Assembly: GCF_001552195.1 (NCBI RefSeq)
Contig: NZ_BCQS01000012.1
Coordinates: 186,001-250,000, forward strand
DNA from: Actinomadura latina NBRC 106108
GTDB lineage: Bacteria > Actinomycetota > Actinomycetes > Streptosporangiales > Streptosporangiaceae
Length of the DNA stretch: 64,000 nucleotides
Direction: 5' to 3'
Shown here: one piece after another, positions 1-7,534 of the stretch
How the letters are laid out: every line of letters starts with the position of its first letter
Position numbering within the stretch: the stretch's first letter is position 1
Translations under genes and position numbers: made by a program
The notes under the pieces: generated by a model
Seen by the model: the letters and a program-made list of their open reading frames with translations, nothing else
Told to the model about the DNA's origin: nothing
The model's database searches: none

Positions 1-1
1 G

Positions 2-187
2 GACGAGGCCATGTTCGAGATCATGAACGAGGCCGTCCCGATGCCGCTGAACGGCTACGCCGACCCGGAGGTGATCGCGGAGGCGCTGCGCTGGCTGATC
101 TCCCCGGTCAACAGCCACATGGCCGGCCAGGTCATCTACGTGGACGGCGGCGCCGAGGCCACCCTGCGCGAGGCGTCCCTCTTCTGA
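2..187 (+). CDS. SDR-family oxidoreductase, C-terminal fragment (5' end outside window)
   Basis: Only the last 61 codons are present. The frame enters at the left edge and stops with TGA at 185-187. The segment has the classical SDR C-terminus: a short substrate-loop helix, then 'SPVNSHMAGQVIYVDGG', the usual strand that closes the Rossmann fold and precedes the final glycines. The nucleotide-binding motif and catalytic Tyr/Lys lie outside the window. It points towards a second SDR gene (255-1175, minus), and a strong hairpin separates the two stops. Given the neighbours, a role in hydroxyacyl-CoA or hydroxysteroid oxidation is plausible, but this fragment does not prove it. Confidence 0.85.
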   Translation, partial: DEAMFEIMNEAVPMPLNGYADPEVIAEALRWLISPVNSHMAGQVIYVDGGAEATLREASLF

Positions 188-205
188 GCACGACCGGATG
201 GAACA

Positions 206-241
206 CCGGTGGCCGCCCCTCGCGCCGAAGGCGGCCACCGG
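206..241. terminator. Bidirectional hairpin terminator between convergent SDR genes
   Basis: A perfect 12-bp inverted repeat (CCGGTGGCCGCC at 206-217, its complement at 230-241) encloses a 12-nt loop. It lies midway between the convergent stops at 187 and 255. There is no U-tract, as is common in high-GC actinobacteria, so terminator function is inferred from structure and position. Confidence 0.65.
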
Positions 242-254
242 CGGGTTCGGGTGA

Positions 255-1175
255 TCAGTACTTGCTGGTACCGGTGTCGTCGAGCGCGGCGACGCTGTAG
301 GCGGCGTAGGTCTGCCGCGGGTCGCGGCCGTCGAAGTACGGCGTGATCTGCGCGCCGAACTCCTCGACGGAGAAGACGCCCTCGGCCGCCGTGAACTTCT
401 GCTCCACGGTCGGGGCGGCCATCAGCGCGACCATGTCGCCGTACACGACGAACACCTGGCCGGTGATCTTCTCGGACGCGGGGGACGCCAGGTAGCCGAC
501 GAACGTGCCGACCCGCTCGGGCGCCATCACGTCCACGCCGCCGGGCGCGGTGCCCTCGGCGAACGTCGCCTCGGTCATCGCCGTCCGGGCGCGGGGGCAG
601 ATCGCGTTGGCGCGCACCCCGTACCGGCCGAGGCCCGCGGACGTCGACAGCGTGAGCGCCACGATGCCGGCCTTGGCGGCGGAGTAGTTCGGCTGGCCCG
701 CCGACCCGAACAGGAACGCCTCCGACGCGGTGTTGACCACGCGCCCGTAGACCGGGCCGCCGGCGGCCTTGCTCGCGGCGCGCCAGTGCACGGCGGCGGC
801 GCGGGACACCGACGCGTGCCCCTTCAGGTGGACGTGGATGACGTCGTCCCAGTCCGACTCCGACAGGTTGAACAGCATCTTGTCGCGCAGCACGCCCGCG
901 TTGTTCACCAGGACGTCCAGCGACCCGAACGTGTCGACGGCGGCCGACACCAGCGTGTCGCCCATCGACCAGTCGCCGACGTCCCCCTTGACCGCGACGG
1001 CCCCGCCGCCCGCCTTCGTGATCTCGGCGACGACGTCGTCGGCCGCCGGGCCCATGTCGTTGACGACGACGTTGGCGCCCTGCGCGGCCAGGGCGAGGGC
1101 CTCGGCACGGCCGAGCCCGGCGCCCGCGCCGGTGACGATGGCGGTACGGCCCGCCAGGGACAGGTCAGCGTTCAT
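255..1175 (-). CDS. SDR-family dehydrogenase (possible Hsd4A-type 3-hydroxyacyl-CoA/17beta-hydroxysteroid dehydrogenase)
   Basis: This 306-aa NAD(P)-dependent short-chain dehydrogenase has every classical motif: TGAGAGLG at residues 15-22, NNAG at 91-94, catalytic Ser near 151 and YSAAK at 164-168. The stretch around 'MLFNLSESDWDDVIHVHLKGH' resembles SDRs of the multifunctional-enzyme-2/HSD17B4 type, which oxidise 3-hydroxyacyl-CoA thioesters. The ATG follows a GGAGG Shine-Dalgarno with about 5 nt spacing. It is divergent from a FadD19-like ligase, and the shared intergenic region carries candidate operators, so the two are probably co-regulated. By analogy with Hsd4A of cholesterol degraders it may oxidise a steroid side-chain hydroxyacyl-CoA. 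SDR membership is secure; the substrate is inferred. Confidence 0.85.
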   Translation of the reverse strand: MNADLSLAGRTAIVTGAGAGLGRAEALALAAQGANVVVNDMGPAADDVVAEITKAGGGAVAVKGDVGDWSMGDTLVSAAVDTFGSLDVLVNNAGVLRDKMLFNLSESDWDDVIHVHLKGHASVSRAAAVHWRAASKAAGGPVYGRVVNTASEAFLFGSAGQPNYSAAKAGIVALTLSTSAGLGRYGVRANAICPRARTAMTEATFAEGTAPGGVDVMAPERVGTFVGYLASPASEKITGQVFVVYGDMVALMAAPTVEQKFTAAEGVFSVEEFGAQITPYFDGRDPRQTYAAYSVAALDDTGTSKY

Positions 1176-1215
1176 CGCAGCCTCCGGGATCGGTGTTCAG
1201 GTCGCGTCCGGAGGC

Positions 1216-1229
1216 TAGTACGAATTCTA
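1216..1229. promoter_or_regulatory. KstR-like box (copy 1)
   Basis: TAGTACGAATTCTA matches the published KstR consensus TnnAACnnGTTnnA at six of eight fixed positions. It lies about 40 bp upstream of the minus-strand SDR start. It shares the block AATTCTAGT with the second box at 1321-1334. Recognition by a KstR-type TetR repressor is inferred. Confidence 0.35.
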
Positions 1230-1247
1230 GTTCCGCCCGCGGCGCGG

Positions 1248-1262
1248 TCCCGCTGAGTGGGT
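1248..1262. promoter_or_regulatory. Recurrent palindrome, copy A (TCCCGCTGAGTGGGT)
   Basis: This is a variant of the 15-bp palindrome TCCCGCTGAGCGGGA that recurs upstream of catabolic genes in the window. It sits in the divergent region between the SDR (255-1175) and the FadD19-like gene, and is the most degenerate of the two-sided copies on its right half. Confidence 0.45.
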
Positions 1263-1287
1263 GTCCGCAGGTGGAGTGAAAGGCGAA

Positions 1288-1302
1288 GACCGCTGAGCGG
1301 GA
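1288..1302. promoter_or_regulatory. Recurrent palindrome, copy B
   Basis: GACCGCTGAGCGGGA, followed by C. It ends 43 bp before the chosen ATG of the FadD19-like ligase. The copy upstream of the FadD3-like gene (39460-39474) lies at almost the same distance from its start codon. Confidence 0.5.
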
Positions 1303-1320
1303 CGGCCCTTGCCCTCCGAT

Positions 1321-1334
1321 GAGAACCAATTCTA
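1321..1334. promoter_or_regulatory. KstR-like box (copy 2)
   Basis: GAGAACCAATTCTA matches KstR consensus TnnAACnnGTTnnA at six of eight fixed positions and has the AGAAC/TTCT arms common in known KstR boxes. It lies 11 bp before the ATG of the FadD19-like gene, where a bound repressor would block transcription. The function is inferred. Confidence 0.4.
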
Positions 1335-1345
1335 GTCTCGCGGCC

Positions 1346-2941
1346 ATGACGCTGAACTTGGCGACCCTCTTCGAGGCCGTGGCGGCGGCCGTCCCCGGCC
1401 GCACGGCGCTCGTCTGCGGCGACCGCAGCCTGACCTTCGCCGACCTCGACGCGCGGGCCGACGCGGCGGGCGGCCGGCTGCGCTCGGCGGGCATCGCGCC
1501 GGGCGAGCACGTGGGCCTGCACATGCTGAACGGCACCGAGTACGTCGAGGCGATGCTCGGCTGCCTGAAGATCCGGGCCGTGCCGGTCAACATCAACTAC
1601 CGGTACACCGACCGGGAACTGCTGTACCTCTACACCGACGCCGGGCTCACGGCCCTGGTCGTGGACGACGAGTTCGCGCCGGCCGCCGCCCGCGTCGCCG
1701 GAGAATGCCCCGACCTGCGCGTCGTCTCGGTCGTCCGGACGGGGGAGACGGCGGAGAAGCCGGAGTGGCCGTCGCGGATCAGCGTCACCGACTACGTGTC
1801 CGAGCCCGGCTCGCCCGACCCGTCCCTGCGCGAGGGCCGCAGCGCCGACGACCGCTACGTCCTCTACACGGGCGGCACGACCGGCAACCCGAAGGGCGTC
1901 GTCTGGCGGCATGAGGACTTCTACATGGCCGCCGTGAAGGGCGGGAACCCGTACGGCGAGCCGCGCCGCACCGTCGAGGAGCTCGTCGAGGGCGCGAAGA
2001 CCGGGTTCGAGCTCAGCTACCTGCTGACGATGCCGCTGATGCACGGCGCCGCGTCCTACACGCTGTTCATGGCGATGCTCACCGGCTGCAAGTCGATCCT
2101 GATGCGGCGTTTCGACGCGATGGACGCGCTCCGCACGATCGACCGCGAGAAGCCCATGATCGTCGCGGTGGTGGGGGACGCGATCGCGCGCCCGCTCGCC
2201 GACGCGATCCGCGCGCACGGCGCCGAGTACGACCTGTCGTCCCTCAAGGTGCTCGGGTCGGGCGGCGCGATCCTGTCGCGCAGCGTGCAGGAGGAGTTCG
2301 CCGGGCTGATCCCCGGCATCCACGTGAACAACGCGTTCGGCGCGTCGGAGTCGGGCGCGGACGGCACCATCGCGATCGGCGCGGACGGCCTGATGCGGCT
2401 CGCCGCCGACCCCCGCGTCACCGTGGTGGACGCGAACCTGAAGCCGGTCCCGCCCGGCTCGGACGAGGTCGGCTACCTCGCCCGCTCCGGGAACGTCCCG
2501 CTCGCCTACCACAACGACCCGGAGAAGACGGCGCGGACGTTCCCCGTCATCGACGGCACACGCTGGACGATCCTCGGCGACATGGCCCGGGTCGAGGCCG
2601 ACGGCACGGTCGTCGTCCTCGGGCGCGGCTCCGGCTGCATCAACACCGGCGGCGAGAAGGTGTTCCCCGAGGAGGTCGAGCAGGCCCTCAAGTCGCACCC
2701 CGCCGTGATGGACGCGCTGGTCGCCGGCGTCCCCGACGACCGCTTCGGCGAGCGCGTCGCCGCCGTCGTGGAGCTGCGGCCCGGGGCGTCCGCGGCCGTC
2801 GACGACCTGCGGGCGCACTGCCGCGAGCACCTCGCCGGCTACAAGATCCCCGCCGTGGTGACCTTCGCGGACGCGATCGTCCGCTCCCCGTCGGGCAAGG
2901 CCGACTACCGCTGGGCCAAGCGCGTCCTGACCGAGAACTAA
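1346..2941 (+). CDS. FadD19-like steroid side-chain acyl-CoA ligase
   Basis: This 531-aa ANL-superfamily ligase would activate a carboxylate to its CoA thioester via an acyl-adenylate. The P-loop YTGGTTGNPKG spans residues about 174-184 and is followed by VVWRHED, which strongly resembles mycobacterial FadD19 (C24/C27 sterol side-chain CoA ligase). The C-terminus ends in SGKADYRWAK, containing the catalytic-lysine region and the FadD19-like 'DYRWAK' ending. The ATG at 1346 is preferred over an in-frame ATG at 1319, because the earlier start would run through the KstR-like box. It heads a compact operon with the thiolase (11-bp gap), the fused dehydrogenase and the thioesterase. The family is secure; the steroid substrate is inferred from similarity and context. 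Confidence 0.85.
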   Translation: MTLNLATLFEAVAAAVPGRTALVCGDRSLTFADLDARADAAGGRLRSAGIAPGEHVGLHMLNGTEYVEAMLGCLKIRAVPVNINYRYTDRELLYLYTDAGLTALVVDDEFAPAAARVAGECPDLRVVSVVRTGETAEKPEWPSRISVTDYVSEPGSPDPSLREGRSADDRYVLYTGGTTGNPKGVVWRHEDFYMAAVKGGNPYGEPRRTVEELVEGAKTGFELSYLLTMPLMHGAASYTLFMAMLTGCKSILMRRFDAMDALRTIDREKPMIVAVVGDAIARPLADAIRAHGAEYDLSSLKVLGSGGAILSRSVQEEFAGLIPGIHVNNAFGASESGADGTIAIGADGLMRLAADPRVTVVDANLKPVPPGSDEVGYLARSGNVPLAYHNDPEKTARTFPVIDGTRWTILGDMARVEADGTVVVLGRGSGCINTGGEKVFPEEVEQALKSHPAVMDALVAGVPDDRFGERVAAVVELRPGASAAVDDLRAHCREHLAGYKIPAVVTFADAIVRSPSGKADYRWAKRVLTEN

Positions 2942-2952
2942 GGAGACATTCC

Positions 2953-4113
2953 ATGCCTGAGGCCGTCATCGTCGATGCCGTCCGGACGCCGGTCGGCAAG
3001 CGCCGCGGCGCCCTGTCCGGGCTGCACCCGGCCCAGCTGCTCGGGGCGACGCAGCGCGGGCTGCTCGACCGCGCCGGCATCGACGCCGCGGCGGTCGAGC
3101 AGGTCGTCGGCGGCTGCGTGACGCAGGCGGGGGAGCAGTCCAACAACGTGACCCGCAACGCGTGGCTGTACGCGGGCCTGCCCTACACGACCGCGTGCAC
3201 GACGATCGACTGCGCGTGCGGGTCGTCCCAGCAGGCCGTGCACATGATCGCCGGGCTGATCGCGTCCGGAGCGATCGACACCGGCATCGGCTGCGGCGTC
3301 GAGGCGATGAGCCGGGTGTTCCTCGGCCAGGCGAGCACCCCTGAGACCGGCAGCCCCGCCCCCGAGGGCTGGGACATCGACTACCCCGACCAGTTCACCG
3401 CCGCCGAGCGCATCGCGAAGAAGCGCGGCATCACCCGCGAGGACGCCGACGCCCTCGGGCTCGCGTCGCAGGCCAAGGCGAAGGCGGCGTGGGACGACGA
3501 CCGGTTCGCCGGGCAGATCCTCCCGATCGAGGCGCCGATCATGACCAAGGAGGGCCCGACCGGTGAGACGGCCGTGGTCACCCGCGACCAGGGGCTGCGC
3601 GACACGACCGCCGAGGCGCTCGCCGGGCTGAAGCCCGTCATCCCGGACGGGATCCACACCGCCGGCAACTCGTCCCAGATCAGCGACGGGGCCGCCGCGG
3701 TGCTGCTGATGTCCGCCGAGCGGGCCGCCGAGCTGGGGCTGCGGCCCCGCGCCCGGATCGTCGCGTCCGGGATGGTCGGGTCCGACCCGTACTACCACCT
3801 GGACGGGCCGATCGACTCGACGCGGCACGTCCTGGAGCGGGCGGGCATGAAGCTGTCCGACATCGACCTCGTCGAGATCAACGAGGCGTTCGCGTCGGTC
3901 GTGCTGTCGTGGGCGTCCGTGCTCGGCGCCGACATGGACAAGGTCAACGTCAACGGCGGCGCCATCGCCCTCGGCCACGCGGTCGGCTCGACCGGCGCCC
4001 GCCTCATCACGCAGGCCGTGAACGAGCTGGAGCGGTCCGACACGTCGACCGCCCTCGTCACGATGTGCGCGGGCGGCGCGCACTCCACGGCCACCATCAT
4101 CGAACGGATCTGA
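2953..4113 (+). CDS. FadA5-like steroid-CoA thiolase
   Basis: This 386-aa thiolase is expected to cleave a 3-ketoacyl-CoA with CoA, releasing acetyl-CoA or propionyl-CoA. The nucleophile is Cys89 in CACGSSQQ, NEAF lies at 310-313, His342 is in the GHAVG loop and the second catalytic Cys372 is in MCAGG. Long blocks (VGGCVTQAGEQSNN, 'YYHLDGP', 'VEINEAFASVVLSWA', 'VNVNGGAIALGH') are those I associate with FadA5, the thiolase of cholesterol side-chain removal (391 aa in M. tuberculosis). The usual GHPVG/CTG is GHAVG/STG here, a small oddity near the active site. An AAGGAG Shine-Dalgarno precedes the ATG. It sits between the FadD19-like ligase and the FadE34-like dehydrogenase, with gaps of 3-11 bp. 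Confidence 0.87.
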   Translation: MPEAVIVDAVRTPVGKRRGALSGLHPAQLLGATQRGLLDRAGIDAAAVEQVVGGCVTQAGEQSNNVTRNAWLYAGLPYTTACTTIDCACGSSQQAVHMIAGLIASGAIDTGIGCGVEAMSRVFLGQASTPETGSPAPEGWDIDYPDQFTAAERIAKKRGITREDADALGLASQAKAKAAWDDDRFAGQILPIEAPIMTKEGPTGETAVVTRDQGLRDTTAEALAGLKPVIPDGIHTAGNSSQISDGAAAVLLMSAERAAELGLRPRARIVASGMVGSDPYYHLDGPIDSTRHVLERAGMKLSDIDLVEINEAFASVVLSWASVLGADMDKVNVNGGAIALGHAVGSTGARLITQAVNELERSDTSTALVTMCAGGAHSTATIIERI

Positions 4114-4116
4114 AGC

Positions 4117-6279
4117 ATGACCATCGGGCTGACCGAGGAGCACCGCGACCTGCGCGACGCCGTGCGCGCGTTCACGTCGCGGCAGGTGACGCCTTCGGCG
4201 GTGCGCCTCGCCGTGGACGCCGAGCAGGAGAAGGCGCCGGCGTTCTGGGACGACCTCGCCGCGCAGGGACTGCTCGGGCTGCACCTTCCGGAGAGCGCGG
4301 GCGGCGCGGGCTACGGCCTGGTCGAGCTGGCCGTCGTCCTGGAGGAGTTGGGGCGCGCCATCGTCCCGGGGCCGTTCCTGCCGACCGTCCTGGCGAGCGC
4401 CGTGCTGTCCCGCGCGGGACACGCCGGGCACCTGCCGTCCCTCGCGGACGGGAGCGCGGCCGGCGCGGTGGGCCTGGACGCGGGGAGCCTCGCCCTCGCC
4501 CGTTCCGGCTCCGAGGTCACGGTGACCGGCGTTTCGGGCCCGGTGCTGGGCGCTCCGCTGGCGGACGTCCTCGTCGTCCCGGCCCGGGACGGGGACGGGA
4601 CGGCCTGGGTCGTCCTGCCCCGCGGCGCGGCCGTCGTCGACGAGCTGCCCAGCCACGACCTGACCCGCCGCCTGGGCACGGTCGAGCCGGCGAACGCGGC
4701 CGTCTCCGTCCTGGACATCGGGACGCAGACCGTCCGCGACCTCGCGGCGGTGCTGTTCGCCGCCGAGTCGTCCGGCCTGGCCGACTGGGCGACAGCGACC
4801 GCCGCCGAGTACGCCAAGGTCCGCGAGCAGTTCGGCCGCCCGATCGGGCAGTTCCAGGGCGTCAAGCACCGCTGCGCCCGGATGCTCGCGCACGCCGAGC
4901 AGGCCCGCGCCTGCGCCTGGGACGCCGCCCGCGCCCAGGACGAGCCCGACCCGCGCGAGGCGTCCCTGGCCGCGGCCGTCGCGGGCGCGACCAGCGTCCA
5001 GGCCGCGTTCCAGACCGCCAAGGACTGCATCCAGACCCTCGGCGGCATCGGCTTCACCTGGGAGCACGACGCGAGCCTCTACCTGCGCCGGGCGCAGACC
5101 CTCCGCATCCTGCTCGGCTCCACCGCGTCGTGGCGCCGCCGGGTCGCGCGCCTGACCCTGGACGGCGTCCGCCGCGAACTGAGCGTCGAACTGCCGCCCG
5201 AGGCCGAGGAGGTCCGCGCGGAGGTCCGAGCCGAACTGGAGCCGGCCAAGGCCCTGGAGGGCAGGGAGCGCGTGACGTACCTGGCCGACCGCGGCTACAC
5301 GTCCCCGCACCTCCCCGCCCCGTGGGGCAAGGGCGCGGACGCCGTCGCCCAGCTGGTCATCGCCGAGGAGATGCGCGCCGCGGGCCTCCGCGCGCACGAC
5401 ATGATCATCGGCAACTGGGTGGTGCCGACGCTGATCGCGCACGGGTCGCCCGCCCAGCACGAGCGCTTCCTGCCGGGGTCCTTCCGCGGCGACATCCGCT
5501 GGTGCCAGCTGTTCTCCGAGCCGGGTGCGGGCTCCGACCTCGCCGCGCTGTCCACGCGGGCCGAGAAGGCCGAGGGCGGCTGGACGATCACCGGGCAGAA
5601 GGTGTGGACGTCCATGGCCCGCGAGGCCGACTGGGGCATCCTGCTCGCCCGCACGGACCCGTCCGTCCCGAAGCACAAGGGCCTGTCGTACTTCCTGCTG
5701 GACATGAAGTCCCCGGGGATCGACATCCGGCCGCTGCGCGAGCTGACCGGCGACACCCTGTTCAACGAGGTGTTCCTCGACGGCGTGTTCATCCCGGACG
5801 ACCTCCTGGTCTCCGCCCCCGGCGACGGCTGGAAGCTCGCCCGGACGACCCTCGCCAACGAGCGCGTCTCGCTCTCGAACGACTCGTCCCTCGGCAGCGG
5901 CGGCGAGGCCCTCCTCAAGCTGGCGGCGGGCGCCGACGACGAGCGCCTGACCACGCTCGGCGGCATCCTCTGCGACGCCCAGTCGAGCAGCCTGTTCGGC
6001 CTGCGCACCACGCTGCGCTCCCTCGCCGGCGGGCAGCCGGGCGCCGAGTCGAGCATCGGCAAGCTGATCGGCGTGGAGCACATCCAGCAGGTGTGGGAGA
6101 CCGCCATGGACTGGATCGGCCCCGAAGCGCTCTCCGGCCGCGGCGAAGGCGGCATGAAGGACCCGGCCTGGATGTTCCTGAACTCCCGCAACATGTCGAT
6201 CGCGGGCGGCACGACGGACGTGCAACTGAATATCATCGGCGAGCGCCTCCTCGGCCTGCCCCGGGACCCGGTTGCGTGA
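4117..6279 (+). CDS. Fused two-domain acyl-CoA dehydrogenase (FadE34/ChsE3-like)
   Basis: At 720 aa this is about twice a normal acyl-CoA dehydrogenase and contains two ACAD modules in tandem (about 1-345 and 375-720). This matches FadE34/ChsE3 (711 aa), a fused FAD enzyme that dehydrogenates steroid side-chain CoA esters. The second half carries the FAD/substrate motifs (WCQLFSEPGAGSDLAAL, 'TGQKVWTSMA') and an NER motif where FadE-type enzymes place the catalytic Glu. The first half has the C-terminal ACAD helices (REQFGRPIGQFQGVKH) and lacks an obvious catalytic Glu, which fits a pseudo-subunit fused to an active one. The start lies 3 bp after the thiolase stop, and the stop overlaps the next ATG. 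Confidence 0.88.
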   Translation: MTIGLTEEHRDLRDAVRAFTSRQVTPSAVRLAVDAEQEKAPAFWDDLAAQGLLGLHLPESAGGAGYGLVELAVVLEELGRAIVPGPFLPTVLASAVLSRAGHAGHLPSLADGSAAGAVGLDAGSLALARSGSEVTVTGVSGPVLGAPLADVLVVPARDGDGTAWVVLPRGAAVVDELPSHDLTRRLGTVEPANAAVSVLDIGTQTVRDLAAVLFAAESSGLADWATATAAEYAKVREQFGRPIGQFQGVKHRCARMLAHAEQARACAWDAARAQDEPDPREASLAAAVAGATSVQAAFQTAKDCIQTLGGIGFTWEHDASLYLRRAQTLRILLGSTASWRRRVARLTLDGVRRELSVELPPEAEEVRAEVRAELEPAKALEGRERVTYLADRGYTSPHLPAPWGKGADAVAQLVIAEEMRAAGLRAHDMIIGNWVVPTLIAHGSPAQHERFLPGSFRGDIRWCQLFSEPGAGSDLAALSTRAEKAEGGWTITGQKVWTSMAREADWGILLARTDPSVPKHKGLSYFLLDMKSPGIDIRPLRELTGDTLFNEVFLDGVFIPDDLLVSAPGDGWKLARTTLANERVSLSNDSSLGSGGEALLKLAAGADDERLTTLGGILCDAQSSSLFGLRTTLRSLAGGQPGAESSIGKLIGVEHIQQVWETAMDWIGPEALSGRGEGGMKDPAWMFLNSRNMSIAGGTTDVQLNIIGERLLGLPRDPVA

Positions 6280-6890
6280 TGACGATCGACCTGCATTCCG
6301 AAACCCGGCCCGCCGGAGTGGACGCCGCCGTCGAGGCGGCCCGCCGCGTGATCGACGCGCTCGTCCGCTCCGGCGAGATGACGGACGCCGACATGTCCGG
6401 CATCGCCGACCGCCTGAACGCCGTGGCCGACGACCTGGAGGCGACGGCGCCGCCCCTGGACGACCGCCTGGTCAACATGTGGCGCGGCGACGGCATGACC
6501 CGCCATGACCCGGTCACGGGCCCGGAGAACCCGATCGCGCCGCCGCTCGAATACACGGCCGTGGACTCCCACACCATCCAGGCCGTGGCGACGCTGGGCC
6601 TGCCGTACCAGGGGCCGCCGTCCAGCGTCCACGGCGGCGTCTCGGCCCTCCTCCTCGACCACACTCTCGGCGTGGCGAACGGCTGGGCGGGCGCCTCGGG
6701 GGTGACGGCCGAGCTGACCGTCCGCTACCACCACCTGACCCCGCTCTTCGAACCGCTGACGATCACCGCCCGCCAGGTCTCGGTGGACGGCCGCAAGATC
6801 CGCACGACGGGCGAGATCAAGGCGAACGGCGAAACCTGCGTGTCGGCCGAGGGCCTCTTCATAGCCAAACACCCGCCCCGCCCCCGCTGA
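6279..6890 (+). CDS. PaaI-type hotdog thioesterase
   Basis: This 203-aa protein has a single hotdog domain in its C-terminal two thirds. The central helix signature 'VHGGVSALLLDHTLG' (residues about 112-126) is typical of PaaI/YbgC-like acyl-CoA thioesterases. The first 75 residues form a helical extension of unknown role. The start overlaps the dehydrogenase stop by one base (TGATG), so translation is coupled and it is the last gene of the operon. A likely job is releasing CoA from stalled or surplus acyl- or steroid-CoA esters; the substrate cannot be read from the sequence. Confidence 0.75.
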   Translation: MTIDLHSETRPAGVDAAVEAARRVIDALVRSGEMTDADMSGIADRLNAVADDLEATAPPLDDRLVNMWRGDGMTRHDPVTGPENPIAPPLEYTAVDSHTIQAVATLGLPYQGPPSSVHGGVSALLLDHTLGVANGWAGASGVTAELTVRYHHLTPLFEPLTITARQVSVDGRKIRTTGEIKANGETCVSAEGLFIAKHPPRPR

Positions 6891-6943
6891 CGCCCGGGCC
6901 TCGGACGACGCGGCCGACGCCCGGCGCGCCGGCCGCATCTCCG

Positions 6944-7217
6944 TTAGTCAGCGGGCAGCACGGTGAAGGTGAACCCGGTGCTCGTCGGACGGCGCAGCGG
7001 AGTGTCGCACTTGACTCGGCGCAGCACCTGGTTCCTGCTGAGGCCGAGCCCCTGGGTGATGGTGCACGGTGAGCTTGCTCGTCCGGTCGCAGGACACGCA
7101 GCGGACGAGCAGCCACACCGAAAGGATCTTGCTGTTGGCGTTGACGCGGAACCTGCCCTCGCCGGTGGTGGCCGACTCCGACCGGCAGCCCACGAGACCG
7201 ATCAGGCGCGGCCTCAA
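6944..7217 (-). pseudogene. Broken DUF1062 family gene
   Basis: Two pieces of a DUF1062-type protein are visible in different minus-strand frames. The N-terminal piece (from about 7217) reads 'RFRVNANSKILSVWLLVRC' and continues to 'TSKLTVH', the conserved core of the family. The reading then jumps by one frame to 'TITQGLGLSRNQVLRRVKCD' and ends 'TGFTFTVLPAD' with a stop at 6944, which resembles the family's C-terminus. The middle (normally about 80-100 residues) is missing. One internal deletion with a frameshift explains the arrangement. No intact start or Shine-Dalgarno was seen upstream. DUF1062 has no established function. Confidence 0.6.
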
Positions 7218-7534
7218 GCGCTGAATGACCGGGCGCGCGCGGGCAGCCCGGCAGAGCCGACGAGAGGGTCGGCTACAGGTGAGCGGAAGAAGATGTCAGG
7301 TCTGAAGAGCAGGCGGGGTCACGCGGGTTCGTCCTCTGTCCTCATGCGACGGGGCGACAGCAACCTACGGGAATGCGGACGGACGGCTCAACCGGTTTCG
7401 GCGGGGCGATCACGCGGCCGTGCTCGGACGGCCGGCCCGGCACAGCAGGCGTCATTCTGCCGGGCCATCCGGCGACTCCATGGCGTGGAGATCTCCCTCC
7501 CAAGGTTTGCAGAGGGACCAGCGTCCCAGCCTCG
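7218..7534. other. Non-coding stretch between the DUF1062 remnant and the sigma factor gene
   Basis: About 320 bp with several short open frames on both strands but no recognisable protein, no clear Shine-Dalgarno and no repeat. It may hold decayed 5' sequence of the DUF1062 gene. Confidence 0.5.

Noticed and set aside
1319..1346. Upstream ATG of the FadD19-like gene at 1319
   Set aside because: It would place a KstR-like box inside the coding region, and homology begins at the ATG at 1346.
2938..6225. A minus-strand open frame of about 1095 codons over the thiolase and FadE34-like genes
   Set aside because: Low-complexity shadow of genes with intact catalytic motifs.
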